DNA of 64,000 bases from Acanthochromis polyacanthus. Its lineage: Eukaryota; Chordata; Actinopteri; Pomacentridae. The position numbers were made by a program, and so were the translations under genes. Each line of letters starts with the position of its first letter. Position 1 is the stretch's first letter. Where the stretch lies: the NCBI RefSeq assembly GCF_021347895.1, contig NC_067122.1, positions 35,620,215-35,684,214 of the forward strand, read 5' to 3'. The notes under the pieces were generated by a model. It was given only the letters and a program-made list of their open reading frames with translations, was not told the DNA's origin and did not search any database. Of this stretch, positions 45,913 through 55,994 are shown one piece after another.

Positions 45913-46900
45913 ATGCTTTTTAAATGCAAACAATGTCATTTCTCTACAGACACAGTCACACCATATATCAAGCATGTCAGAGTGCACAGAAATCAGGCAA
46001 ACTTCAGGTTTCCCTGTGGGATTTCCAAGTGTCCTTGTAATTTCAGGGCATTATGTGCATTACAGACACACATGTACCGACACCACAAAAAAACAAAAAC
46101 AGCTACATCTAACAAATGTTCCAATTTGAAATGTGAGGTTGAGGAATGCACCTTTAAATCCTTGCATTTTTCAAGTCTTTGCGAGCATTTAAAGTTGCAT
46201 ATGAAGAATGGAGACAAAGTTGTTTGCCCTTTCAGTGCTTGTCAGGAGTGCTTCAGTGTCACAACTTCCTTCACCTCACACCTTAGCAGGAAACATGCAA
46301 AGGACTTGGTTGCTGGTAAAGATGGAAGCACAGACAAAGATGATGTAGGCTGGCATAATGAGGCTGTTGATGATAACATAGAAGAGACTGCAGACTGTCC
46401 TGAGGCTGGGGATTCTTTCAGTGATGTTGAGAAAGACAGATGTTTTTCTTACCAATTTGGCCTTCTTTTACATGAGAATGCAATCAAAGATGCCTTTACC
46501 TGCATCCACAATATCCACTCTGACAGAAGAGTTTCAAGAGGTATGCACAAATACAATGTCACAAATGTTTGTCAGACTTAGGGAAGAGCTGTTAAAGCTT
46601 GAAATACCTGGTGAAAAGATCTGTGATATCATAGATGGACTGTCGAAAGAGAACCTATTGAGAATGTACAATGAAGTCTTGTTCAGATCAGATACAACCA
46701 GAAAGACATATTTTAAGAAAAACTTCTGCTGTATTGAAGCCATACAAGTCCATCTAGGTTTGGATGCTGCTGGTAAAGAGCAATTTTTCCCGTATGTCCC
46801 TGTGAAAGAGACTTTAAAAGCTTTGTGGAGCCTGCCATCAGTGAGAGAGCAATATAATGTCTCAAAAAAGCACATACCAGAAGATCCAAATGTGCTTGAG
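45913..46900 (+). pseudogene. CACTA-like gene, N-terminal part: four C2H2 fingers and helical region
   Basis: ATG 45913 opens a frame with four C2H2 zinc fingers: CKQCHF...HVRVH (C-x2-C-x12-H-x3-H), CGISKC...HMYRH, CEVEEC...HLKLH and CPFSAC...HLSRKH (C-x4-C types). An acidic linker (about 46330-46430) follows. The coding then shifts frame near 46430 (indel or intron) to LTNLAFFYMRMQSKMPLPAS, EFQEV, a leucine-rich segment, TTRKTYFKKNF and GKEQFFPYVPVKETLKALW, reaching PNVLE at 46900, where a hAT-like MITE breaks it. C2H2 fingers may bind the element's ends or host DNA. I recall a large fish multicopy family with the same order; its function is not known to me. Confidence 0.65.
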
Positions 46901-47211
46901 CAGTGTTTCCCCTGGGTTGAAATGGCTGTGAGGTGGTGGGGTCACTTTCAGCTGAAAGTTGTTGACGGGGGGGGGGGGGGGGGGGGGTGTCGAAGGAGGG
47001 AAAGAAATATATATAATATCGGGCCGTCTCCGCCGCAGCCGCGCACCCCCGTCCCCCGCGGACGGTCTCGTTGGTTTTGCGCGGGTTTTGCGCCGCACTT
47101 TTTTTTTGCCGCGGACCAGTGAGGCGGCAATGTCGGCAGAATTTTAATGAGGCGGTGGCCTATACCGACGAGGTGGGCCGCCTCGCTGATTATATGGGAG
47201 GGGAAACACTG
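46901..47211. mobile_element. hAT-like MITE inserted in a coding exon
   Basis: CAGTGTTTCCCC at the left is inverted as GGGGAAACACTG at the right. CTTGAG flanks it on both sides (46895-46900, 47212-47217); extending by one or two bases gives GCTTGAG, or 8 bp with one mismatch. Removing it rejoins VLE with DVRDG of the host gene, proving insertion into an exon. It contains a run of 21 G (46967-46987) and a GC-rich core (47020-47080). Confidence 0.85.
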
Positions 47212-47634
47212 CTTGAGGATGTGAGGGATGGTAAGACTTTCAAAGAAAACACCCTTTTAAAAGAATCACCTTCCCCAATATCAGTCTTATTGTATCAAGA
47301 TGCCTTTGAGGTTATGAATCCTCTTGGATCTGGCAAAAAGAAACACAAACTCTTAGGAATGGCTGTAGTTCTTGGTGTTAATGGCAGTGGTTATGAGCTT
47401 TGTAAGATTGTTCTGCTGCTGGTCAGCCATGAGAATGCTTATTTTGTTTGCGAAAAATGTCAGTCAGTGCCAGCATTGGATCTTGGTGTTCACATCCTGC
47501 AGAATGACACACAGGCTCAGTATGTTTGTGTTGATGTGGATGCCCTTGTTGACTATTACCCACTGCCCCTGTATAAACTGTTTCAGCTTGATGTAATTGT
47601 ACTTCATCGTGCTGTTTTTTCAGGGGAAGTATAA
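47212..47634 (+). pseudogene. CACTA-like gene, transposase-core fragment
   Basis: Continues the interrupted exon: EDVRDGKTFKENTLL, then LLYQDAFEVMNPLGSGKKKH. The pattern D-A/D-F-x3-NPLGS-x4-HK is what I recall for Tnp2-type (CACTA) transposases, with the Asp a candidate catalytic residue. After KLLGM the sequence jumps to a segment (YFVCEKCQSVPALDLGVH, then YYPLPLYKLFQLDVIVLH) that belongs nearer the C-terminus in the family as I remember it. A large internal deletion has therefore removed most of the catalytic domain. The ORF start upstream at 47071 lies within the MITE and is spurious. A helical exon-like stretch follows (MDGAIKSILPYLENETLEM, 47635-47730), possibly SAM-domain-like. Confidence 0.6.
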
Positions 47635-47754
47635 TGGATGGTGCCATTAAAAGTATCCTCCCCTACCTGGAAAATGAAACACTGGAGATGATTCTGCAAC
47701 ATTTGTCAGAGATGGGGGTGATAACAGTGTTTTTTTGTTTACTTTGTATTGCAG

Positions 47755-47824
47755 GAAATTTCCACCCAGGCAGATGCTGAGGCCCAGATTTCTCTGCCTA
47801 ACACTCCAAGGCTCATCATGCTCG
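47755..47824 (+). pseudogene. CACTA-like gene, small internal exon
   Basis: TTTGTATTGCAG acceptor and CTCG|GTAAGA donor bound a 70-base exon reading EISTQADAEAQISLPNTP then RLIMLG. Its phase fits the next exon at 50134 (codon G|GA). Confidence 0.55.
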
Positions 47825-48054
47825 GTAAGATTCCAGCACTAGACAGTACACAGCACACACAGGCTTAAAGGGTTACTTCACCTATAAAGAATATTTGCAT
47901 CAAGCAGTCACTGTGTGCTGCCTTGAATCTTTGGCAAAGAAATTTGATTTGCATTTACAAACAGCATGGTAAACTCAGATTCCAAAATGTACAGGCCTCC
48001 ATTGTTACGTCAAAATTTAAATAAAGGTTGAATGAATGTTTAAAATACTCACAC

Positions 48055-48913
48055 TGTCAGGGCTCCTCCCTCTCCTGCTTGGTTTTCAGCCTAATTAGAG
48101 ACAGCTGCGAAGGAGCGCAGCTGGCCCTGATCAGCAATCATCACTGCATAAAAGCCTGGCTCTTTCCACAGAGCAACGCTGGGCCATTGACTGAGACTCC
48201 TCGCATGGATTACTCTGTTGTCTGGACTATCAAACCCTGCATATCCTTCGCCTGCTCCGTCTCCCTCAACTCTGCCCCACCTCATCTCCTGGACTTCTGT
48301 AAGCTGTTTCTCCCTGTTTAGGTTTTGTTTAGTTTTCATTGCGGTCCTAGGCCGTTGCCTTTTGTTAGTTTAGCTTACCCGTTTATTTCGTGATGGTGAA
48401 ATCGAAGCTTCATGAAGCAGTGAACCACTTTGACACATCTGCTTCAAGAATGACACGTTGCTTCGAAGCATTTGACACAACCAGAAGAGTGACATCTGCT
48501 GGTCATGTGTTAGAACTGCATCTAAGTGGAAAAAATGAAAAACCCTCAGGACTGCTTGTCTCCTATGCCTTTTAAAACCTGGACAGATTGAAATGTCCAA
48601 CCCCTTCAAAGTTCACCCGAAGCACCGCAACATGCGATGTGACGTAACGAGGCCTCGCTCTCGATAGTCACGTGACTGTGGGCGTGCTGAAGCAGGGATC
48701 CAAACACCGTCTCGGAACACTTTCGCTTCAAACGCTCGGCACTGTGTCGAGCAAACTGGCTCGAGCGTAACATCACTACGTTTATTAGTTTATGTTTAGT
48801 TTATTTCCCATGCTGCCCGTTGAATATTCCCTGTTCTGTTATTATTAAAACCTCTTCATAAACCATCCACCTGTCTGCCTGCTGCTTGGGTTCTACATGC
48901 CCGTTTCCTAACA
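48055..48913 (+). repeat. solo LTR (gypsy-like) with 5-bp TSD
   Basis: TGTCAGGGCTCC ... TTCCTAACA, flanked by CACAC on both sides (48050-48054, 48914-48918). TATA-like GCATAAAAGCC near 48147. No internal region remains, so it is an LTR-LTR recombination product. Its ends resemble the LTR at 20032-20960 (TGTCAGG...CCTAACA). A hAT-like MITE lies inside; LTR proper is about 460 bp. Confidence 0.85.
48388..48778. mobile_element. hAT-like MITE inside the solo LTR
   Basis: 8-bp TSD CGTTTATT at 48380-48387 and 48779-48786; short imperfect TIRs TCGTGATGGTG / (inverse) TAGTGATGTTA. Interior rich in CGAAGC/GCTTCG words. No ORF. Confidence 0.8.
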
Positions 48914-49294
48914 CACACTTGTTACACAGTATAATACAAGTGTCATTTTGTAGTTGTATTCTCAGTCTTAAGTCCTGAGGATATGGCTGTATAATTTGAG
49001 ATTTGTGAGTTTACCATAAGTACTCCATACAGTCTTTATCAGGGATTCAACACAACATGCAGTGACTGCTATATACAGATCAGCTTTATGTATGTACTAA
49101 TCCTGTAACAGTATTCTAATATAATCAGGTCGGTCTTGTTTTGGAAATTAGCACATACGCTGAGTTTTATATTAGCAGTAAGCACTATATTCTATATTAA
49201 ACATGTCCTAATCTTAATAACAATGGAAATTTTACAAATGTCAAGTGCTGAGTGTCTGTGTAGATTCTCAGGAATACAGGTCATGGTAATCGTA

Positions 49295-49364
49295 GGAGGT
49301 TCAGTAAAATTCAGTTGGACTTCTCTTGTACAAGAGAAGTCTAGCTGATTTTTACTGAACCTCC
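49295..49364. repeat. 34-bp inverted repeat, near-perfect palindrome
   Basis: GGAGGTTCAGTAAAATTCAG... (49295-49328) and its reverse complement (49331-49364) differ at 3 of 34 positions, with a 2-base spacer TA. It lies in an intron-like part of the CACTA-like element. The fold would be a long hairpin. Confidence 0.95.
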
Positions 49365-49507
49365 TGTGGTCAAGTGCTAAACCAACCATTGCACCAGCTG
49401 CTGGATGTTGATTAGAGAGACCTATAGCCAAGGTTTGAGAGGTGACCTAATGTGGTGTTCTTATTATATCATGCCACATCATTAGGTGTTATTTTTAGTG
49501 TTATTCT

Positions 49508-50056
49508 AGCCTAGCTGCGCTAGACCCAGCTCTGAAGACACAAGGGTCTAGTTACCCTCAGCAGGGAGGGAGGCGGGCTAAAAGGTTGTCTTTCAAATCA
49601 CTCTGCAGCAATTGGGTAGGTATACAACCAATCAGCGCAACGAATAGGCTCCTAGAGCGCCGGAAATCAGAGGATGCGGTAGTTCGGTGAAGCCTTATTT
49701 ATACAGTCAATGCGTGAAGCTCAAGTATATTACAGACATGTTAACAGAAGGATTATTCAGAGTCGGTGCTAATGGAGCTCAACGACTGTTGTCGTTTTTG
49801 TTGTCGACCCTGGCAGAGAATTAAATTTGTTGCCGTGGGTTGTCTAGCACGGCTAGGCTAGTTGTTTCCGGTTTTTCTGTCAGAATCGTTGCGCCTCTGT
49901 CGTCACTTCGATACGCCCGCCTTCTGACTCTACACTTCATGGTGATTGGTCCGGCCAGTTTTAGGAGAATCCAGCCTCGACCTTATGGAGGGTAACTAGA
50001 CCCACCCTGGCAGAGAATTAAATTCGTTGCCATGGGTTGTCTAGCGCAGCTAGGCT
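49508..50056. mobile_element. TIR element with 11-bp TSD (MULE-like?)
   Basis: AGCCTAGCTGCGCTAGAC at the left is perfectly inverted at the right (18 bp). The 11-bp direct repeat AGTGTTATTCT flanks it (49497-49507, 50057-50067). The right terminal region is present twice (about 49810-49862 and 50008-50056: ACCCTGGCAGAGAATTAAAT...GGCTAG), so it looks like a tandem end duplication. No ORF. Long TSDs of 9-11 bp are typical of Mutator-like elements; that assignment is tentative. Confidence 0.75.
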
Positions 50057-50133
50057 AGTGTTATTCTGCACTGAAATGTGAAATGCTGAACCCTATGAGA
50101 GTGAATTCTGTGCAATGTCAACTTAATTTTCAG

Positions 50134-50300
50134 GAGAGTCCATTCTGAAAGTGAAGAAATGGATGCTCTCTACCGAGGGCAAAGTTGGTCTTCAGCTGAG
50201 AGACCACTCAGATTTCACCTCTGCCCCTCTTTGGATCATACTATGTCTTCACCATTGAGTATCCAGAGGAAGCAGCCACATCACTGGAATTTATCCAATG
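50134..50300 (+). pseudogene. CACTA-like gene, exon encoding YPEEAATSLEF block
   Basis: Acceptor TTAATTTTCAG, donor CCAATG|GTAAGC. Reads ESILKVKKWMLSTEGKVGLQ, then after a 1-base shift near 50225 SYYVFTIEYPEEAATSLEF. Splicing to the 50878 exon completes codon TG|G (Trp). Belongs to the C-terminal domain of the fish multicopy family recalled above. Confidence 0.6.
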
Positions 50301-50877
50301 GTAAGCACTTCTACATGTTTCTTCATGTGAACAAGTACTCATTATGTAACCACTGTTTGAGCAGTTTTAGTAAAATACAAATACAAATAGTGTTTAGTAA
50401 AATACATACCAAATTAGCAAAATGATTTTGGTTATCGAAGACTGCAGGAAAACAAACTAGACCTTTAGCTGAACTGTACCGCTCCAAAATGAAAAAAACA
50501 AAATAAAACACTACTGCTATATCACCATGTAGCTAGAACATGAGACCGAATCACTGCTGGGTGGCAGTGCAGTGGCAGGAAATAGTTCTGCCTGTTTTAC
50601 AAACCTGGTGACTGGAAAAAGTATGAGTTATTGTGCATCAAAACAATTGTGTAATTTCTGCACAAAATCATGTTGTTTTCTGCACTGCACCTACTTATTC
50701 TATTTTTAAAGCAGTAAATTCTTGTAAAGCTGTTGTTCTTATGAGAGAGAAGAAGTTAATGGATCAAATTTGTTGGGTGTATTTTACATACATGGAGCAG
50801 TAAATAGCACTGTAAGGGTCCCTTAGCCATGTTTTCTCCTTTGCTGATGTAATGCATGATGTCTGTTGTGTTTAAAG

Positions 50878-51040
50878 GTTTTTTTTTGTGAGGATCAATC
50901 CTGAGCAGAGCAAGTGTACCTCCAAGTTCCAAGTGAGCAGAAAGACTGGCAAGATGGTCCAGCGGAAAAATGAATCCCTCAATCCCCATGTGGTATCTTT
51001 CATCAGGGACTTCATTGACTATGGCTGGCAAAACAACTAG
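50878..51040 (+). pseudogene. CACTA-like gene, last coding exon
   Basis: Acceptor GTTTAAAG, then FFFVRINPEQSKCTSKFQV, RKTGKMVQRKNES and LNPHVVSFIRDFIDYGWQNN with TAG at 51038-51040. The minus-strand open frame 50756-51031 is its shadow. The intact splice phase from 50300 shows these exons were once one gene. Confidence 0.65.
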
Positions 51041-51579
51041 GTGAGACTTTTAATACATTTTTGCTGTGTTACTGTTATACTGTGCTCCTGCCATTTCATG
51101 CGGTGTTATAATGGTAGAAACATACTGTGGTACTCTAATGCAAAGTATTGAAGTCAACTAAAATTTCCATAGGATCATTAATCTCACCTAAAAAATTCTA
51201 CATCAGTAACTGTGTTTCTTTCATTCTTCCACTGCACAGATGTAGACTGTAGCCCAGGAACAGCATTCCAGCCTGAACAGAAGTGTCCAATTCAGGAAAG
51301 TGGAAGGGTTTGTATGTTAATAAACAGAGTGTTGTTGTTTACAGAATGTTTCGGAAATGAAAAAAAATGTTGTCAAAATGAAAAATGTTTCGGAAATGAA
51401 AAAATATGTACAAAATGAAAAATGTTTAGGAAATGAAAGATGTTTACAAAATGTATGGATCTGTATATATGTGTCTATGAATTTAAAATTGAAAACGTTG
51501 AAGTTGAATGAATTGATAAAATATATAATTTTTTTGACAATGCCTTTATTTTACAACTAATTAATTAACAATATTAAAA

Positions 51580-51836
51580 TACTACAGTAATGCCTGTTAT
51601 ACTAATGTCATGCTTGCTGTGACAAAAAATACAGTACCCTATTACTGTGATTGCATTTACAGTAGGATCATTTTTACTGTAGCAACATTTACAGTAAGAA
51701 TTATCTTACTGTAAATGGCAACATAGGTACTGTGATTAAGTTTACAGAAAGCTTACTGTAAAACATTCTACAGCAACTTACTTGCCAATTGCTACCAGTA
51801 AGTTACTGTACATTTTACGGTAAGCTTTTTACTATG
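51580..51836. repeat. right subterminal TACTGTA array
   Basis: More than ten TACTGTA/TACAGTA or near-identical words (e.g. TTTACAGTAAGAATTATCTT, GCTTACTGTAAAACATTC, GTAAGTTACTGTACATTTTA), mirrored with the left end of the element. Confidence 0.7.
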
Positions 51837-51957
51837 TAACTCTTGAAATATATTTACAAAGAGTTATCTTGGGTTTAAATCACAGTTCTGACACATAAAT
51901 ATGTATCATTCTCATTCCATGTACCTTTTCCAAATGTATAAATCTAGTTGGACAGGG

Positions 51958-52276
51958 GCTTGCACAGTGGAATAGTGGTTAGCACTTTTGCCTTGCAGCA
52001 AGAAGAGCCGTGGTTCGAGTCACAGCCTTCCTGGGATCTTTCTGCATGGAGTTTCCATGTTCTCCCTGTGCATGTGTGGGTTTTCTCCTGGTACTCCGGC
52101 TTCCTCCCACAGTCCAATAACATGCTGAGGTTAATTGATTACTCTAAATTGCCCGTAGGTATGAATGCGAGTGTGATTGTTTGTCTGTATATGTAGCCCT
52201 GTGACAGACTGGTGACCTGTCCCTCACGACCCTAATGAGGATCAAGAGGTGTATAGATGATGGATGGATGGATGGA
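51958..52276 (+). mobile_element. ATGG-tailed tRNA-derived SINE, copy 7
   Basis: Perfect 13-bp TSD TAGTTGGACAGGG (51945-51957, 52277-52289). Head GCACAGTGGAATAGTGGTTAG, B-box GGTTCGAGTC, standard body, with a small deletion just before the (GGAT)n tail. A recent insertion, 119 bp downstream of the CACTA-like element. Confidence 0.9.
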
Positions 52277-52362
52277 TAGTTGGACAGGGACTTAACTGAG
52301 GGGAATACTAGGTGGAGGGTCTGGGTGCAGAAAACAGGCTGAAAGGATGGTTCATCTAAGGC

Positions 52363-53135
52363 AGGGGTCGGCAACCTTTAACACTCAAAGAGCCATTTCG
52401 ACCCGTTTCCCACAGAAAAGAAAACACCGGGAGCCGCAAAATCCTTTTGGCATTTAAAATGAAGACAACACTGCATATATCACTTTTTTTTACCTCTATG
52501 CCCTTGTTAATCAGCCTCTAATTAGATAGATTTTTTTTTAATCATGTCCTTCCACTAATATTTATCTTAATGACATTTTTGCTCCCGGACCTCATATGTT
52601 ACATAATGTTAGCTGGAAATCAATATTTTGCGAATGTCTATTTAACTTGTAAAATCTATTTATCTATTTACCTAAACTCCTCTGACTCTCTGACCTGCTG
52701 CCTGGACATCGAACCGTGTTCTTGCGAGTAACGTGTATTACCCTATCATGAGTACTTTTGACTCAAAGACAAGACGTGTCTTTCTTGGAGTGGAGCTTTA
52801 ATATACAGGCTTGCCATTCTTGAGTACAAAACGATGTGAAACTACAGACGTTGCTTCTCCAGGAGTAAAACAAAAAAAAAAGCATGAAACGTGCGGGAAT
52901 CGGAAGCTCCGTGTTGTCTCTCTGCTTCAACTCTGCGCTCTCATGCAATAGTACCCCAGCAGCCCATCCGGTGGAGTGACACGTCAAAATAAGAGCGGTA
53001 ATTTCACAATAAAATTGTCTATATTAAAATGCATTGAAACGCACCTGAAAAGCAGAACAATTTATTTTCCAAAGTTACAGGGAGCCACAGCAGAGGGCTG
53101 AAAGAGCCGCATGCGGCTCCGGAGCCACGGGTTGC
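52363..53135. mobile_element. hAT (Charlie-like) non-autonomous element
   Basis: Starts CAGGGGTCGGCAACCTTTAA and has GAGCCATTTCGACCC. The other end carries AAAGAGCCGCATGCGGCTCC and GGAGCCACGGGTTGC, the mirrored subterminal text of a well-known hAT family. The last bases of the right TIR are altered or lost (GGTTGCGGTGGC where the inverse of CAGGGGTCGG is expected). An AATAAATTG lies within on the minus strand. No ORF. Confidence 0.75.
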
Positions 53136-53139
53136 GGTG

Positions 53140-53632
53140 GCATAAGGGGAAGGCAGTTGGTGTGGTATGGTGTGTGGCGTGACAGGAGGAAGCAGTGGAG
53201 TGGCTTTGGCGTTTCAGCATCAAGTGTGGCAGGAGGAATCAAGGGAGACACAGAGTGCATGGGGTTCCAGAGATCCAGAGGGCAATGGATGGCAGAGTCT
53301 TGTGCAGATAGTTCCAGGGGCAGGCAGGAGTCCAGACTGTAAGGAAGCAAGAACAGAATTACTGGAAGTACAATGTAGGGAGAGCTGGACTGACCGGTGC
53401 ACAGAACAGACTGGGGATTGTTCACGGTCCGGCGACAAGTAGTGAGTGGCATCTGTTCTTACGGCAGGAGAAGTGGGTGATTGGATCACTCCCAGCTGCT
53501 CGTGCTCCACTCCCGCTGATTGGGATCACCCACACCTGTAGCCGCAGCCTCACCTGCACACACACACCTTGGAGAGAGGAAACGTGGGGGGAGGGGAAAG
53601 CACTGCCATTACCTGGAGCTTGCAGCCGTGAC
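53140..53632 (-). repeat. LTR-like sequence, minus strand
   Basis: On the minus strand it starts TGTCACGGCTGCAAGC and runs through CCAATCACCCACTTC and GCCACTCACTACTTGTCGCC, a layout seen in gypsy-type LTRs of fish. The far end merges with the hAT element at about 53135. Related to 54880-55441 by shared order (CCAATCA..., ACCGCTCACCATTCTGCACC). No flanking coding region. Confidence 0.45.
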
Positions 53633-53649
53633 AGGAACTCGGAAACAAG

Positions 53650-54875
53650 ACTTTTAAGCCTTAAACTGTTTTGAAAATGGAAATGTGAATTTTTAAACTT
53701 CCATCACAACTAGAAAAACTACTAATAAAACTAATGTGATGTCCCTGAAAGCCCCTTAGAACAGCTGTAAAATGAGATCTAAAGTTCTTCTTTCCATGTG
53801 TTATCTGTGAATTTAACTGTGAAAATAACAAATGTAATTCATTTAACAAAAAACAAAAAGGCAATCAAGAAATGCTACAGCTGTTTCTGGAAAAAAAAAC
53901 GGCTGAAGATTTGCTATTTGTTTTTCCTAGCAAATGAATGTGACTGTACGTAAAGCTGTGGTTGTTTAGTTCCATACTGTTGATAAAAACACTGCCTCTG
54001 TGTATGATTTTACAATTTAAAGTCCACTTTACTCAAAAGTCACATGTTCTCTCACATCTGGTCATTATAAAAACAGTTACATATGATCTGCTGTTCTTTT
54101 TTATGTCCAACTCACTTCTAAATGTAAGTTCAATTATTTCACCGGTGACCAAAGGAGTCATGCATAAATTAGAAGGGAGCTACCTCTACTTATGTCTTTT
54201 GTTGATATAAATTAAATGCTGGCACACTATTGGTAGATTGCATTCAATGTTTAATTACAGTGGTCTTTAATTGCCTCATTGGCTGTTGTATTAAAACTTA
54301 ACATTAACGGCTACAGCTCTGTGAGCGTTCTGGACCGACAACATCATGATAAATTCAGCCTCGGCTATTGCAGACAAAAAGACTGTTGCATTTGAAATTA
54401 TGAACCTCGGCGTTTCTCTCTTCCCACAAGCACTCTATTTAATTTACATCCAATGTCACCAGCATCTGCCTGCCATCATCATATTTAAAAGGAGACTGTC
54501 TGGCACAATGAAAAGGTTGTACAAGAGGAAGGCAACATATTAAAGCTGCTGTCTGCCTGGCTCTGAGCCAAACTTTCGATTCATCTTTGCAGTTCAACTT
54601 GCAAAGTTGGCAAAGACAACGCCATAACTTTATCATTTACATTCTGCTAAGCCATCTGCATGAAAATATATGTTGTTTAGTATCCTGCACTTTAATGCTT
54701 TGCCTTCTTGATGATTTAGCCATCAAATTCTGACAGTAGTGCCCTGGATGTGGATATGTCAGATTACAGCGGTGGAAACCATCTGACACTTCGCTTCTGG
54801 TTGGGTCTGAAGCACCGTCAGCAATAATAGAACAAAAAAAGTCACCAAAATCAATCTCGTGGCTGGAGACCATGA
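53650..54875. other. non-genic stretch
   Basis: No recognised gene or element; short overlapping open frames only. Confidence 0.5.
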
Positions 54876-54879
54876 AGAT

Positions 54880-55441
54880 TCATTTCAGACTGGACTTAAA
54901 ACCAACAAGCAATCATAGCCAACAATGAAGCCATGCTGTTTGTCTTTAAGACCAAAGAGAAGGTGGAGTCTTCAGTGGAAGCTGGATTGAGGGAGGAGAA
55001 CTCTTCGTCGGGAGTGTGGTGAATGAAAGGTGGAGCGACAGGCTGATGGGGAAAACGCCAGAGGTGGAGTGCAGATTGATCCAGGTGGGTGAAAACCAGG
55101 TTATGAAGCTGATGCAGGTGAATCCAGGTAGACAGAAGCAGGAACAGATGGAATCCAGCTAGGGAAGACAAAGACACAATTACCAAAAATTCCAGAGTAA
55201 CTTAGATGCCGAAGAGAACGATGCAAAGACTGACTCTTGATGGTTTGACGGTCTGGTGCAGAATGGTGAGCGGTGTCTGATTATACTGCAGTAGGGACCA
55301 TTCATGATTGGCTGAGCTCCACCTGCTCCTGCCTCGGCTGATCCTGATTGCAGCCTCTGTGCCAAGCACACCTAAAAGAGAAGCAGAAAGGGAGGGGGAC
55401 GGGGAGAGCATGATCTACACCTCACAGCAGCTCGCCTGACA
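54880..55441 (-). repeat. LTR-like sequence, minus strand
   Basis: Minus strand starts TGTCAGGCGAGCTGCTGTG at 55441 and contains CAGCCAATCATGAATGG, CAGACACCGCTCACC and a C/T-rich downstream part. The end point is uncertain. Resembles 53140-53632 in arrangement but is strongly diverged, so the two are probably not one provirus. Confidence 0.45.
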
Positions 55442-55826
55442 AGTTGTGCAAATCAAATTTTCTTAGTGGCTTGACCATACAATTGACTACAGCTGTTGAA
55501 TCCTCTATGGCCATTTAAGGTCCTCTATGGCCCATTTTTTAAGTCTGAGGGGCTTGAATGAGCATTATAGTACCTATGAAATTCCAGATATGTCTGACCA
55601 TTTCCATTCAAGAAAACTGCAGCACTTAGCCTCTAAGATTACAGATATTGTCACAGACTGAGTGCAGGTAGCAAATACATATCGAGGAGAGTAACTGCAA
55701 ACTTTTTTTCTGATCCGTTCTAATGGGCTGAGAAAATGCAGGTTTCGCTATCTGAAATTTGAAAGTACAAACATGTTCTCCATATTACTGAAATGCAGCA
55801 CTTAACATTCTCATCTTGTCCTTTAG

Positions 55827-55994
55827 TTTTTAGTGCCTGTTTAGTAGATTCAGATCAGCTTCTGGTCTTTCCTCACTTGGGGAAATCTGCCTGTGTGTCG
55901 GAGCATATGGATTCTGGGAACACAACATATGCTGTGACAGTAATTAACGGGGAGATTAGTGGGATGCTGAAGGTTGAAAGTGCTGCTGTTCCAG
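55827..55994 (+). other. exon-like open block, unassigned
   Basis: CTTGTCCTTTAG acceptor and GTTCCAG|GTAGGT donor bound an open frame reading DSDQLLVFPHLGKSACVS, then NTTYAVTVINGEISGM and LKVESAAVP. The donor is strong, but I recognise no domain and see no neighbouring exon. Possibly a host exon, possibly chance. Confidence 0.3.

Larger units (their letters stand above)
45143..51836 (+). mobile_element. degraded CACTA/EnSpm-like DNA transposon
   Basis: The left end CACTGTCACAAG and right end ...TTTTTACTATG (inverse CATAGTAAAAA) are preceded and followed by TA. Both ends are crowded with TACTGTA/TACAGTA words in both orientations (45143-45325 and 51580-51836) and share GTAAGTTGCTGTAGA in inverted orientation. 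Between them lie, in order, a C2H2 finger block, transposase-like exons and a C-terminal domain over several exons with usable splice sites. Subterminal short repeats and a multi-exon transposase fit CACTA/EnSpm. Nested inside are a Tc1 end, two hAT-like MITEs, a solo LTR and a MULE-like element. Superfamily is an inference, moderately supported. Confidence 0.6.

Noticed and set aside
46862..47130. Pro/Gly-rich ORFs around the poly-G tract
   Set aside because: Produced by the 21-G run and GC-rich core of a MITE.
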